Notes under the pieces: generated by a model
Database searches by the model: none
What the model was told of the DNA's origin: nothing
Seen by the model: the letters and a program-made list of their open reading frames with translations, nothing else
Translations under genes and position numbers: made by a program
Assembly (NCBI GenBank): GCA_015680685.1
Contig: MNCI01000986.1
Coordinates: forward strand, 431,326 to 495,325
Direction: 5' to 3'
Source: Gnetum montanum
Taxonomy: Eukaryota; Streptophyta; Gnetopsida; Gnetales; Gnetaceae
Length of the DNA stretch: 64,000 bases
Shown here: one piece after another, positions 45,007 to 57,000 of the stretch
Numbering within the stretch: the stretch's first letter is position 1
Layout of the letters: every line of letters begins with the position of its first letter

Positions 45007-45820
45007 TGATGAGTGGCGAGGTACCCCTACACTCAACCATACGAATATGAGCGTAACACGCGCGATCCGGTTGAACTCCACAGACTAAGTGCCTACACGC
45101 CTCATGGAACACTTAAGGTTAATTATTTGTTGTCTTCCCAAACTTACTTGTAGTTGTCATGATGTATGGTTAAGTAAGTCCAAGGTATATGATTTTTATA
45201 GCTTTTCTGTTTTATCTCCTATGCTAGTGAGGTGAAGGGTTGAAGAAACTAATTACTAACTCCAACTAACTAACTAAGTCTTAATTACCTAGCATCAGCA
45301 TCCGTTCCCACTTACCATTCACACCCTGAACCAATGCAACTATGGTTACCAAACGCTAGTCGTTGCTGGGATCACCACGTGTAACGCACATGCTCGAGGC
45401 GTTCATACTGAGGCACTTAACTAGGAGAGAAGGGTTGAGAAAGATTTAATGAACTAAAAAAGTGATTAAATGATAAAAAATAAATAACAATAAATAAAAT
45501 CCTATTTAGCCTATTCCATGCATTACGAGGTTTATCCAAGAAGCTCGTCTTTATTGTCGTACACAAACATGTGTTCAGGTACAATATTTGCTCGAATAAA
45601 GATCCGTTCACATTGGAGTTCCTACTACGGGCACATGGAAAATATTCTATCTCTAGAGGGATCAAACTACCAGAGTTTCACTACGATCTAAGCCTAGGAT
45701 GGAAAACAAGGAAGAGCCGCCTCTTATTTATAGACTTTGTGACACACCACGATATTGGGGGGATGACGCAATATCGCGTGGGATGCGATATCATGGCCCA
45801 TGCGATATCATGTCCCATCA
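45007..45820 (-). repeat. 5' LTR of B4
   Basis: TGATGAG...CCCATCA on plus. Partner of 38,744-39,575. A TATAAATAA box (minus) is near 45,723-45,731. It has four GATATC-type units at about 45,750-45,812. Confidence 0.93.
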
Positions 45821-45825
45821 ATAGT

Positions 45826-47426
45826 ACTCAAGAGGGTAGTAGTGCTACTGAAAAGAGGCGTGACTAGAAGAATCACGTAGAGAAGTGGATTACTGAACAT
45901 AGTACCCATATGGATATGGCTACCGATAAAGATACTGCTACCTTGGTGGTGGCATCCCCCATGACTGTGGATGCTACCATTGTTGGTACTAATCATAAGG
46001 TTGAGGTGGAACAACATTCAAATGATAGGCTTATTTTTGGTGAAGCTACCTATAGTTGCCTTCAAGATAAGGCAACCTCCTATGTGCTTATCTTTTTACC
46101 AATCTAAAATTCAATGTGTACATCCCAGACACTTACAAATGTAACACAATGGGGTAACATCCCTTACAATGCTCATATTGGCAAATGTCACATCCACCAT
46201 CATCAGTTGTTTTAGAATCTACAAACTCTTCAATGGTAGTAGCTTTGCCCTTACCCATTTAATGGGCATGTTTAGCTTCCTTCATTCTTCTTTGTTCATG
46301 ACCACTACCTTGCTATTTGGACTCTTCTATAATTGTAAGGGTAGTTTGGAAATTCTCATCCAAAGAGTTCCACATTTTTTTACCTTAGCCGATATTTTAG
46401 AAATATATTTTTGTATTAGCAAGCTTTTACATTACGCCACTTCATTAAGTGATGCCTCTTCCTCATTGTCACAAAACTAGACCTCCCTTTTATGGATGAA
46501 AGGGTCTCAATTATACTCTTTTGCACTTTTCCTTTTTTTCAACTCTCCTTCTTCTTTGGCCACCTACTCAATTAGCCTTTGGATTTGATAGACTCTTAGC
46601 TTTGAATGTCTCCCTTGGGAATAGACCGCAAGGGTTCTCCTTGTTTTTGTCTAAAGCCCATCTATGATATGGTAAATTTGCTCCTGTTGAGAAATGTCAT
46701 GTCCTAAGCATCTATTCAATAGAGAGTAATATCTGCCTATGGTTGCATCCAAAGATTCATGTATTCCTTGCCTCCATCCTTGGATCTTCTTTCTCAAATT
46801 AGACACTCAAGAGTATGTTTAATACTTGTCATTGAAGAGTTTAAGCATTGTACTCCATTGCCTAGTTGATTTCAGTTTTAAGAACTAGTACCAACTTTCA
46901 AACGCCTTGATGAGTATTCTAGGAAACAACTTCAATTTTTGCCATTCATTCTCCAAATTCTGTAAGCCACAAGCATTGTGAAAGGCCTGAAGATAATTTT
47001 GTGGATTAGAATTGTATCCTCCTTCAAACTTGAGGATATTATTCATGTTTAACCATTTCATCCAACTATCTTTCATGTGCCTTGTTGAAATTCTCACAGC
47101 CTTCACAATATTTAACGTATTTCTGGTTGCAAGTAAAGGCTCATCAGATTCATATCCCCTTTGATGGCCATGATGCCTATGATGCCCTATGCTATTTCTT
47201 CATTCATGGTGGTGGGCCTCCCTTGATTTCCCACGCCCCTACTCTCTACTATTCTAGTAGGGCCTACAATCATCTCTATCCTACTAGTAACCTCCATCAT
47301 GGTCTCATCCTCTACGTCTTCAGTTGAAGTTAGAGGAGGAAGAAGATGAGTATGATAAAGATGAAGAGGAAGGAGGAGTAGCACCAGAATAGTGCCTACT
47401 ACTCTTGAAACACCACCAAATTTGGG
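45826..47426 (-). pseudogene. A3 gag (C-terminal linker to Ser-rich region)
   Basis: Continues A3 beyond B4. The linker corresponds to A1 6,100-6,330. A decayed knuckle-like segment is near 46,160-46,200. The Glu-rich helical part is at 46,300-46,800. The capsid-like core is open at 46,885-47,106 (MNNILKFEGGYNSNPQNYLQ, LQNLENEWQKLKLFPRIL). The Ser-rich linker at 47,330-47,400 is cut by T5. The N-terminal domain is outside the window. Confidence 0.8.
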
Positions 47427-48360
47427 TGACAGCACCTCAACAACAAATTTTTCTAAGTTTCAACATGAGGCAAATTTTTTCTAAGTGTTTGGCCCATGCT
47501 ACCACTGCTAGGACTACACTCTAGAGCATAGTCAGCATAGCATACAACATATAACCATATTTGCAAAATCTTCTAAGTGCCAACAGTAGTTGCAAAAATT
47601 TTTCTAAGTGTTGTGCTATGCTCCCATTCTCCCTGCTACGCTCTAGAGTGTAGCCAACGTAGCATGCACTTCACAGGCTAGTTTGCCTAAGTGTCAAGCT
47701 AGAAGCTATCAAGCTCACTTAGCATGGAAGAGGCATTTTGGTAGATTTTCTAACTCCTGAAGCTATCTCTCTTGCTACACTCTAAAGCATAGCCAGCGTA
47801 GCCTGGATGAAGATTGCAAGTTTTGCAAATTTTTTCTAATTGTCACTGCTACACTCTCACTTTTCCTACTATGCTTCAAAGTGTAGCTAGTGTAGCTAGC
47901 ACTGGACTTCAATTTTTGCAAAATTTGCTTCACTATTGGGTTACACTCCAAAGTGTAGCTAGCATAGCCTTGCAGAACTACCTCCAAAAGCTTACAAAGC
48001 TCAACACTGACCTCCATCTCAACTCTAGCACTTCTCTGGCAAGAAATATCAGCAACTTGAATTTCTTTTCCACCCCCCCCCCCCCCCCCCCCCCCCATTT
48101 GTCCCAAATTGTACCTATACTTGACCCCACTCAAAAGAGGGACAAACATAGTCCTAGAGCGTAGCCTTCAAATTGCACTATTTTGCACTATCTGTAGGTA
48201 CATTATGGTCTTTTCAACTTTGGCACATGCATTTTGGTAGCGTGGTCACAATCTAGTATTCTCTTGGGGTCCATTGGAGCATACCAGAGTGTAGCACCAG
48301 TTGCTCCAACGGGAGCATAGCTAGGGTCAACGTAGCCTCAAGTACCTCCTTTGCCATGTG
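47427..48360 (+). repeat. T5 palindromic repeat region
   Basis: At least five degenerate units, near 47,516, 47,637, 47,776, 47,870 and 47,942, centre on the palindrome GCTACGCTCTAGAGCGTAGC, followed by (C)AGCGTAGC and spaced by AT-rich TTTTTTCTAAGTG-like sequence. Spacing is about 70-140 bases. A C24 homopolymer is at 48,073-48,096. Probably part of the LTR or leader. Confidence 0.75.
48073..48096. repeat. C24 homopolymer
   Basis: Twenty-four consecutive C on the plus strand. The exact length may be unreliable in the assembly. Confidence 0.9.
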
Positions 48361-49757
48361 ATGCCCAATCCAAACTTCATGTTAATCCCCAATTCACATT
48401 TCATGTCAACCCTATCCCTATAAACACTTATGCATTTCACATTTTAGGAGTTGGCATTTTTTATGCATCTGGTAGGCATTTTCATTTAGCAGTTAGCATC
48501 TCGACATTGGAACTCTTACACCCAAACACCCTTAACACCTTGGCAAAACTTTGGGATACCTCGGCAACACCACAGCACATAGCAGCTCATAGGTAATAGC
48601 AACAACCAACCTAGTAGGCACATGCTTCATGGAAGACATCAGTTTTCATAGCTTAGACACCACAAAGATTGTGGCTATACTACCTACTATGCCCATCTAT
48701 ACACCGTGTACCTCCTTACCTCTCTTTTGCAATTGTTGTGCTCCCCCCATTTAGGGTGGTTCCATTCTTCCTCTCTCAAACTCCTTTGCATTTTCAAGCA
48801 TTTTCTTTGGCATTTAGCATCGCACTTGCATTTTTTCCTATTTTGCATGTATTTTCACATTTGCACTATCGTTTTCACACTAGAAAACCCTACTATGCTT
48901 AGGCTTAGTTGGCCCTAGTACCACCAAAAACACCATGCAAACCCCTAACACTCATTCATTGAAACACTCTGTAAGTTCCAATTCGATCAACAAGACCATC
49001 CTAGGTGATTTGCCTTTGTTTTCCCCCTCCAGCGATAACCCTTTAGATGGGGGTGGGGTTAGGGTTGTACCATGGTCATGAATCCTTCGGCATGACCATT
49101 TCAGCCTTCAATGTTTTCGATCACTATAGTTTTCTGGCACTAAAAGGAGTGGCATGTTAGTTTCCTCTATGTTCAATGGTAGTCCCGCGTGCTCTCTGCA
49201 CCTCTATTACTCACTTCGGGCTAGTGTAGACTTGACACCTTTGTGGACCTACCATGGTAGTAACTGGATCATAAGCTAGTGTAGGAGTTGTCTACGAGTT
49301 TGTTGGTGTAGATTGGACTCAATTGTTGGTTCCCCTAGAACCCTGTTGGATGAAAGCCAAAGCGTATTTTTGGCACTTGGCCAAAACTCTGTGTGCTAAT
49401 GGGAGTGTACCTAGCTCTCAACATGAGAGTGTAGTAGACCCTAGTGCAGCGAGCGTAGCACACTAGAGTTAGTTTTTTTTAGCAACATTTTTAGATTTAG
49501 CTATTTTCTCAACATTTTTCAGCATCTTCTTAACCATTTTTTTAGCATTTCTATACTTAGCCATTTTTTTTATCATTTGCAACTTTCATATTTTTTTGCA
49601 TAGTATCATGAACCCTGAGTAGCCTTCAACCTCCACCATAAGTGTAGTTTTTGTCTGATGCATTCAATGAGAGATCATAATTGATCTTCCTAGGGCTCAA
49701 GGGTCTACCTTGGTAGAGAGGTAATCGCTCAGAACACATAACCAACCTCCTGAGTAC
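48361..49757 (+). other. T5 leader region, no gene recognised
   Basis: Degenerate low-complexity sequence with many GCATTTT/TTAGCATTT motifs and isolated GAGCGTAGC elements. No LTR end or primer site that I can defend. It ends at the ATG of gag at 49,758. Confidence 0.5.
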
Positions 49758-52400
49758 ATGGTACTCGATGATGAAAAATATAACTTCCTTTGCATGAAAC
49801 TCCAAGTAGGTCTATCCCTAGACCACCAAGAAATTGATGCCAAATGGGGTTATGAAATCATACACCGAAATAGGAGGGAGTATTTCCCTACCCTAAATTA
49901 TTTCATTCTATTCATCAAGACCTTTCAGTGGCTACTTGATCAACTTGTTCAACTGAGTGGGTCAAATGAGCACGACATGGTAATTGATTACGAGGAGCCC
50001 CTGTAGGATGGGTAGGATGAGTTTGAGGCTCATTTGAAGAACAAGAACTCCTTTTATGCCTCCTTCTAGTAGGCTACCTCTAGTTTCATCCCTCCATAAT
50101 CCCAATCATCCACCTTCTATCAAGCAGTTGCATCCCCTTTGTCACCTCCCAGGTCAACCCCTATGGTGGCAAGTCATCAAGTGCACACACATCAAGGTGC
50201 AGGATTGTCTATCATCCCTTTCTTTCTACATCACACACATTAGGGTGCAGGACACCACCCTCCCCTTTGTCACGTCTACACAATCTATGTAGTCCTTCCC
50301 ACTAGCATCTGTGATGCCCATGTAGCCTTATGTGCATACTGTGTAGAAGTCCCAGTCGCCACCGACTCAAGCATCATACGTTCTTCTTGTCTCATCAGCA
50401 TCCCCTACAATGGTGTAAGACATAACTATGTGGTGGGCCCCAGCCTCTATGCCCATGGCATAGTATGCACAATAGTACACACAATAGCACATGCAATAGG
50501 CATCATATGTGGTCATGTAGCCCACAGCGGGGTCGTGGGCCACTCAAGCAGCACAGTAGACAGTGTAACCGACATAGCCCACTGTGCCCACCCCGAGCTT
50601 CAACCAAGTGTTCCAGCTCATCCAAATGCTCACCAAGGAGGTTAAGGGGCTCAAAGACACCTCCTCTAAAATGGTCCATGTGATGGACTTTTACTAGGAT
50701 GACCCAATTATTCCTACAGTCCCATCACTAACCCTACCTCCTAGAGGTCCAACTTCCCCAATTCACTAAATACAATAGTGAAGGGGATCCTAATGCCCAT
50801 CTAGTGACTTTTCATTCTAAATGTCTTCTATTGCAGGCATGGCTACATGAAATCATTTGATTGTTTGCCATGTTCCTAACTAGCAAGGCACTAAACTAGT
50901 GCCACACACTCCCTAAGGCCTCCATATCCTCTTTGGAGGAATTGCTCAGTCAATTCATCACTTGCTTCAAGTACAACTTAAAGCTCAAGGTGACCCTAGA
51001 TTAACTAATGCAAATCAAGTAGGGCCACTTGGAGCTCATACAAAAATTCATCCAACATCGGAGTGCTACACTTAATGAAATTCACAAGCCCATCATGGAA
51101 ACCCACCTACTAGCCATTTTCAAAGGTGTAGTAAATGACTTCATCAAGTCAAAGCTATACTACCTTGCCTTGCACTCCTTGAGCCAAGCATTTTCTCAAA
51201 TGAAAAGCATTTTGGATTTAATAAAGGCTAGTAAAGACTTGGCCTACAGGGCCTACAAAAATGTGCATGTAAAGAAGGATAAGGAAAAGGGCAAAGTGAC
51301 CATAACTATTGCAACAATGGCCAATGAGGCCAAGCCAAACAATGTTAAACCAATGGCCAAGGCACCTAAGGCCCCAACCAACAAAAAGGCATCTAGCTCT
51401 AGCCCTATTATGACCAACCAATCTACGCCATCAGCTACCACAGGGCAAGCTACCCCAAGGCCAAACTTTGAGTGCAAGGACCACTCAAAGTACACATCAT
51501 TGCCCTTCAAGCCATCAGAGTTCTTGGGTCAACTACTTAATGTTGGGCACATCCAATATAATCATATGTATAAGGATGCTTATAAGTGTCATGATCACTA
51601 CTACAAGCTTCTCAAAAACCCATCAGCAGCCACACCAAATGAGCCTCTAGTCCCTAAACATTTCAGGTTAGACCAGTTCTACCTACCATCAAATGCCCAA
51701 TCATGACATGGATTTCTACATGGCCTTATGGGATAAGATACAATGCATGATTGACCAAGGCCAACTGGTCCTTGATGCAAGCAACCTAGTTCACCCAAAA
51801 AATTAATCAATGAAGGTCTACAAAAACCCTCTTAATGAAAGTGATGCAGGCTACATTATCAATGCCATTAGCATTGATGACGACTCAAAACTAGCACAAG
51901 AACCATTCGTGGTTTGTGTGCCCTCTAGCAACACTAGGGCCTCCTCGGTGTCAACTAGTTTGAGGTCCCCTTTTGTCATCAAAGCACCACCTCAGGCACC
52001 CATGAAACCCTTTGTGGTTAGGGCCACACAACATGTTACGGTGATAGAAACCTAGACATCCTTCATCATTAGGATGCCTCAATGTGTAGACTCCTCACCT
52101 ACTCAGAGTTTAGTGGTGGGGACTACATCAGGTCCTACTCACCCAAGGCCTCATTCTACATACAACAATAAGTAGTCTAGGTGGTAGCCCAAGAGGCCCA
52201 ATGAGTGCCTCACTAACAAAATGATTAGGAAACATCTAGAGCTAGGTTTTCCTAAGTCCTTTCCCTTGTCTTCTATTCCTATGACCACGTCGGTTGAAAC
52301 AACTACAACAAGCAACCAACAATTGAGCATTGAGGCTCAAAAGCAAACAAAGAAAGCCAAGCCTAAATCTCCTCCCTAAGAGATCCATCCCCTAGGCCAC
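49758..52400 (+). pseudogene. T5 gag
   Basis: Possible start at 49,758 (MVLDDEKYNFLCMKLQVGL). The middle, 50,050-50,700, is Pro/Ser/His-rich. The retrotransposon gag core is at about 50,755-51,240: EGDPNAHLVTFHSKCLLLQA, SLEELLSQFITCFKYNLKLK and LELIQKFIQHR. A Lys-rich linker follows, then the motif LPFKPSEFLGQLLNVGHI, which is common in Tat-type gag. The frame from 51,029 to 51,706 is open for 225 codons, while earlier and later parts are interrupted. It would form the particle. Confidence 0.75.
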
Positions 52401-53450
52401 ATGGAGAAGATGAAGGCCAATAAAGTAATTAACAGTGGTAAGGATTTCCTAGACACGTTGGCACAAGTCAAACAAGCTCTAAAGCAAAAAAAAATAATCT
52501 TGAGCTTGTACAACTTTGTCATGACCTCCTCTACTCACTTCAAAGAATTAGTCCACATGTTGACCTCCATTTTGATTAAGGCGGACATCCCAGAAAATGA
52601 ACAAGCCATCCATGCTATGATGCTTCCCCTCATACCTCAAGAATCGATTTCAACACACCTAGCATTTCACAATGAGGTGATTAAGGTTGACCCTGAAAAG
52701 GGTCAAGTCATCACCATGCCAATGTTCATAATAATCCACATAGGGCAATACAAGATTCTTAGGATGCATGTTGATGATGGGGTAGCAACTAACATCATCT
52801 CATTTCCAGTCATTAACCAATTCCATCTCATCGACCAAATCAAACCCACAAAGACAATGTGCCTAAAGTCCTTTAATGGGTCATGCATTGTCATAAGTAG
52901 GATGGTTATGATAGCTTTCGTGGTAGGGGAGTAATTCCCCACAATAGCTAAATTCATTATCATTGAGGAGATGCCTAAGTTCAATCTGATCTTGGGAAGG
53001 CCCTCACTAGCCCAATTACAGGCTGTCTCCTCACCCATCCACTAAGAAATCCACCTTCCATGCGAAGGTGGAGAAGTGATTATACATGGTGACAATGTAG
53101 CCCCTCCGACCATTAACAACCTTGACATAGAGAAAGGATCAAAGGTAGAGTTCCCCAATGACACACTTCCTGTGAAGGATGAGGGTCAACCTTGTCTAGC
53201 AGACCTACTCGAGGAACCAAAAAAAGCCGATGACCTTCTTGAGGAAGCTCTATAAGCAAAATTGCTCTTCAAAATCATAGACGAAGGTCTAAGTGAATAT
53301 TGCCATGTACTACCTAGGCCCTATGCATCCCCCAACCTACATCAAGTTAGGAAGCAACTACATGTTGAAAGCATCCCCTTAGTCCAACATGTGCTAAGTG
53401 CCTACTTGCCCATAATCTTCACATGCCTTGTTTACCTTTTTCTTGAGTAA
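52401..53450 (+). pseudogene. T5 protease and tail
   Basis: The open frame 52,401-52,934 includes ILRMHVDDGVATNIISF, equivalent to the protease core with DDG in place of the more usual D-S/T/G-G. After a stop at 52,932 the same frame gives FNLILGRPSLAQLQAVSSPI, the ILGRxxL motif, and a Glu-rich tail (LLEEPKKADDLLEEAL). The tail ends at 53,448-53,450. A GTAATT at 53,449 could be a splice donor but is unproven. Confidence 0.75.
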
Positions 53451-53589
53451 TTACATTTCGCATGGTTGCTTGTGCTTTGCATCATTCATTTTATTATGCA
53501 TTCATTTCTTTTTCTTATGCATTTTCATTTAGTTGTCCTATGCATTAAAAAACACTAAAATACATAAAAATCACAAAATTTAAAATTGT

Positions 53590-53900
53590 AAAAAATATAT
53601 GGCCTACCATGGCCTAAAACTGGCTACCTTCCTTGCAACACCATGGCCCAAAAAGGCCTTAAACTAGCATATGGCCTACTATGGACTAAAAATAGCAATC
53701 CTTTTTCTTTCATTGCATCGGCCTAAACTGGCCTAAAACTATCATTGTAGCCCACCAAGGCCTAAAACTAGCAACACCCTGTTCTTTCGTTCGTGGCCCA
53801 AAATGGCCTTACACTAGCAATATTCATGGCCTGAAATAGCCCTAAACTAGCAATGGCCCTCCTTCCATGGCCCTAAACTAGCATGGAACCCATAAAAGGC
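53590..53900. repeat. Degenerate GGCCTAAAACTAGCA repeats
   Basis: About ten irregular copies of a motif like ATGGCC(C)TAAAACTAGCA at 20-50 base spacing. A related cluster is at 59,745-59,850 on the other side of the antisense gene. Confidence 0.7.
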
Positions 53901-54096
53901 CTAATCGCATCAAATTACCACATTATTAGCATGCAATGCTTAGCAATGCAAAAATCTACATAATATGCAATCCACAGAGTAAAAATAGTTTGTCATTACA
54001 TCTTCATTAATCCATCAATAAAATACATGGCATAACTGTATAGCAAAAATGCCAAAAATGCAAAATTGCCTAACAGTAGGGCTACATCAGGACCAC

Positions 54097-57000
54097 TCAG
54101 CTGGTGGTGTTTGACGAGGGTTGAGGCTCCTCTTCCTCTTCCTCTGCCACTCCACTAGGCTTTGCTTGGTGCTTGCTCAAAGCAACACAAGATAGTAAAC
54201 TAGTCAACAAATGCACAACATGCAAAACTAACATAAAAAGCACAAAATAACAAAAAAAAATAACTAACCTGAGAGGGTCTTGCATCTGTCTCTAGGGACA
54301 ATCTATTAAGGTCCTTCTCCAAGCATTAGAGGATTTTGGCCTCTAATAGCTATGTCTAGTCCTCCTGACCAAAGTCAATACCTGCAAGGGTCTTCCCTTT
54401 GTCCACAGTAGTCCATGCAGGTGGCTCCATCGAAAACATGGCATAGGAAACCCCCCCCCCCCCTGAGGGCACAGTAATCTACCTCTCTGGAGACCCACTC
54501 AGCACTACGTGATGAGTGAACAACTCATAAGCCTATGTCCCTCCTGGTGCCTCAAGGAACATATCATAGCAATAGCATTCAACAGACTCCTCCTTATACC
54601 ATTTAATGTATGCATTTCACTCATTCTTGTAGTGATGCTTATGATTCTTCTGACTCTACCCCCATTGATACACCTTTGTGCTATAATTTTTCCAATCTTG
54701 GGATTTTTAGGCAACCAAGTCCATCTACAACTTCTACTCAATGATCTTTCTAGAGGCCTCATTCTTGCCCTATATTACCAACTAATACTTTGCATAGTCA
54801 ATCTCAGTTGTCTGCCATGTACTATTTCCTCATGCACAAGCTACAAGGAAATTGTAATAGGACTGTAAATCCTCCATCTTGGCATCCTAGCTCACCACCC
54901 TATCCTGGAGCTCGTGCACCCACCTCCATAGGTACTCATTAGTGCACCTGCAAACCCATAACGCTTTTGTACATGAAAGCATGCACTTACTTGCTACCTC
55001 ATACATGTAGAAGGGCACTTGCTCCACTTCAAGGAAAAATTCAAGGATGGCATCCACCCTAGCCACCCTACTCAGATCCCAATGACGCGTGAAACCTATT
55101 GGCATACAATAAGAAAAATAGCATTAGCCATAGACTAAGCATCAAATTGGTAAAGCAAGACAAGCAAAGCAATATCACAACCATACCAAGCTCGAGATCC
55201 ACCTACTATAGGTCGTCCACCATGTCCTCAACTAGACCTTTCATAAAGATAAACTTGTCGGGTGTCTCTACCCATGGCTCCATGTAGTAGATAGAGGTGG
55301 ACACAAGACCGCTAGTAAGTATCTTTGTAGCTGCAATGCAAAAACACATTTAGCAACAATCAAACAACCAAAGATGTAAGAGCAAAAAGAGAGTGATGAT
55401 AGATGACAATGCAAAGCACATACCTAGCAAACCCTTAGGTGTGAGAATAGGGGGATCACCCAACTACACATCATCAAAGAGGATGTCAAAATCACCCCCA
55501 TCGGGGTGAAGCAGTCCCTCATCCTCTAACTATTGGAGGACTTCTGTAGCCTCGTGTAGCTCTTCCTCCTATGTTTGTCCTTCCTTAGTTTGAGGAGGAA
55601 CCTCCTGTGCTACTACTTCTACTGCAGCTTTGGTAGCCCTCTCACCTAATTCCAACAATTCACACACATGTCAAGGTTAGCATTTTAATAGTTAGCATAA
55701 CAACTTAGCAAAATATGACATAGCGTAGCATAAAAACCTAAAAATATAAACACATAAAATGCAAAAAATGCATCAAATAACTTGTACTAACTTGCAAAAT
55801 TCATGTGTAAGTCACAAAACTTCAGGTAGATCTTCTTGTCACTTACCTTTTCGACATTCCATGCAAGCTCCTCTACAAGACGTGGCCTCTTAATCTTTGT
55901 TTTAGATAGTCCCACCATCTTGGTAATGTAATGCTCCACCCTAGCTACATTCTCAGCACCAACTAGTGGGGGCTCTCCTGCACTATCATGCAAGTAGTAA
56001 GATCACCCTAAAGGACCTTTGGTTGTTACAAAAAATGACTCACCAATTGCATCTATGGAATATTGTGCTCCTATGGTAGCAAAATGGTGTTTGATCCATG
56101 GCTTCGAGAGTTGTTTAAGATCCTGCACCACCCATCATCTATCCTCACGAACCATCAAAAACTTCGCAAATCTTTACAGGCATCCTACGAAGAATGCAAA
56201 GTGCATGTGCAACCTTGCCTAAAGGTTTTTGTGTAGTTTGACGATCTTAGCATGCAGGTTGTTGACAAGGTGAGAGGCCCAATTATACCTTGTGCCCTCC
56301 TCTAACATGTCCCTCATCACACGAGCCTGCTCTACCCCAAGGATTTTCCCTTGGAAGAGCATCTTTGGAAACACATGGATATGGAAGAGAGGGTAAAGCA
56401 CACAAACCATAGGCACCTACACATTCTTAGCAAGTATGCCTTTACAAGATCGAGAGGTTCCTAGCTACTTCTCGATATCACCTCGATGGTCCACCTCTCT
56501 GTTGGTCTTATCAACAACCAATGGGCCATCAGAGGGGAGACCAAAAAAGTCCATGAAGAGGTCATCAGTGAGGTCCAAAACCACCCTAATACCACATACC
56601 ACATGATAAAGTGATGACCATTATCACTGAAGGAATCAATAATAGCAACCATTTCAACCACCATAATGCCTGGGCTAAGGGCTAAGAAAAGGTCCATCAA
56701 CCCAGCCTGTGTAAGCCTACTGATCAACTTCACTGGGGCCTCGTGGCACAACTAATGTTGTGCACCCTCAACATCCTCATACTTCATAATAAGGATGGCC
56801 TTAGTGTGGCCCAACCATTGTCACCTCTCTCGAAGTGATTGCAACTGCAATATAGGCAAAGAAACAAACATTAGCATCATGAAAAAAGGAAAGGTAGCAA
56901 ATGCACGAGGCATAATGATAAATTACTTATGCAGGAAAAAAGGTGTGAACAATGGTGGTGGTGGAACCAATGCCTCCTTGACACTAGGTACACCATCCAC

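Larger units (their letters stand above)
38744..45820 (-). mobile_element. Gypsy B4: family-B element without RT, RNase H and integrase
   Basis: A 7,077-base element with two LTRs (832 and 814 bases), a target duplication, the tRNA-Asp primer site, gag, protease, 3' untranslated region and purine tract. The pol enzymes are absent: at about 41,590 the sequence passes directly from the post-protease linker (B2 position about 13,560) to the 3' untranslated region (B2 position about 16,368). It is therefore a non-autonomous gag-protease derivative that would need enzymes from a relative. Confidence 0.92.
31127..47426 (-). mobile_element. Gypsy A3: Athila-like family-A element, minus strand, interrupted by B4 and cut by T5
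   Basis: Contains a 3' LTR, purine tract, remnant of the extra ORF, long untranslated part, integrase, RNase H, RT, protease and gag, all on the minus strand and all alignable with A1. B4 sits in the gag-protease linker. The 5' end of gag and the 5' LTR are not in the window. The sequence changes to T5 near 47,427. Confidence 0.88.

Noticed and set aside
47775-48164. Open frames on both strands across the C24 run
   Set aside because: Lies in palindromic repeats. The glycine or proline run comes from the homopolymer, and there is no family motif.
49050-49075. GGGTTAGGGTT as telomere-like repeat
   Set aside because: Less than two units. No array.
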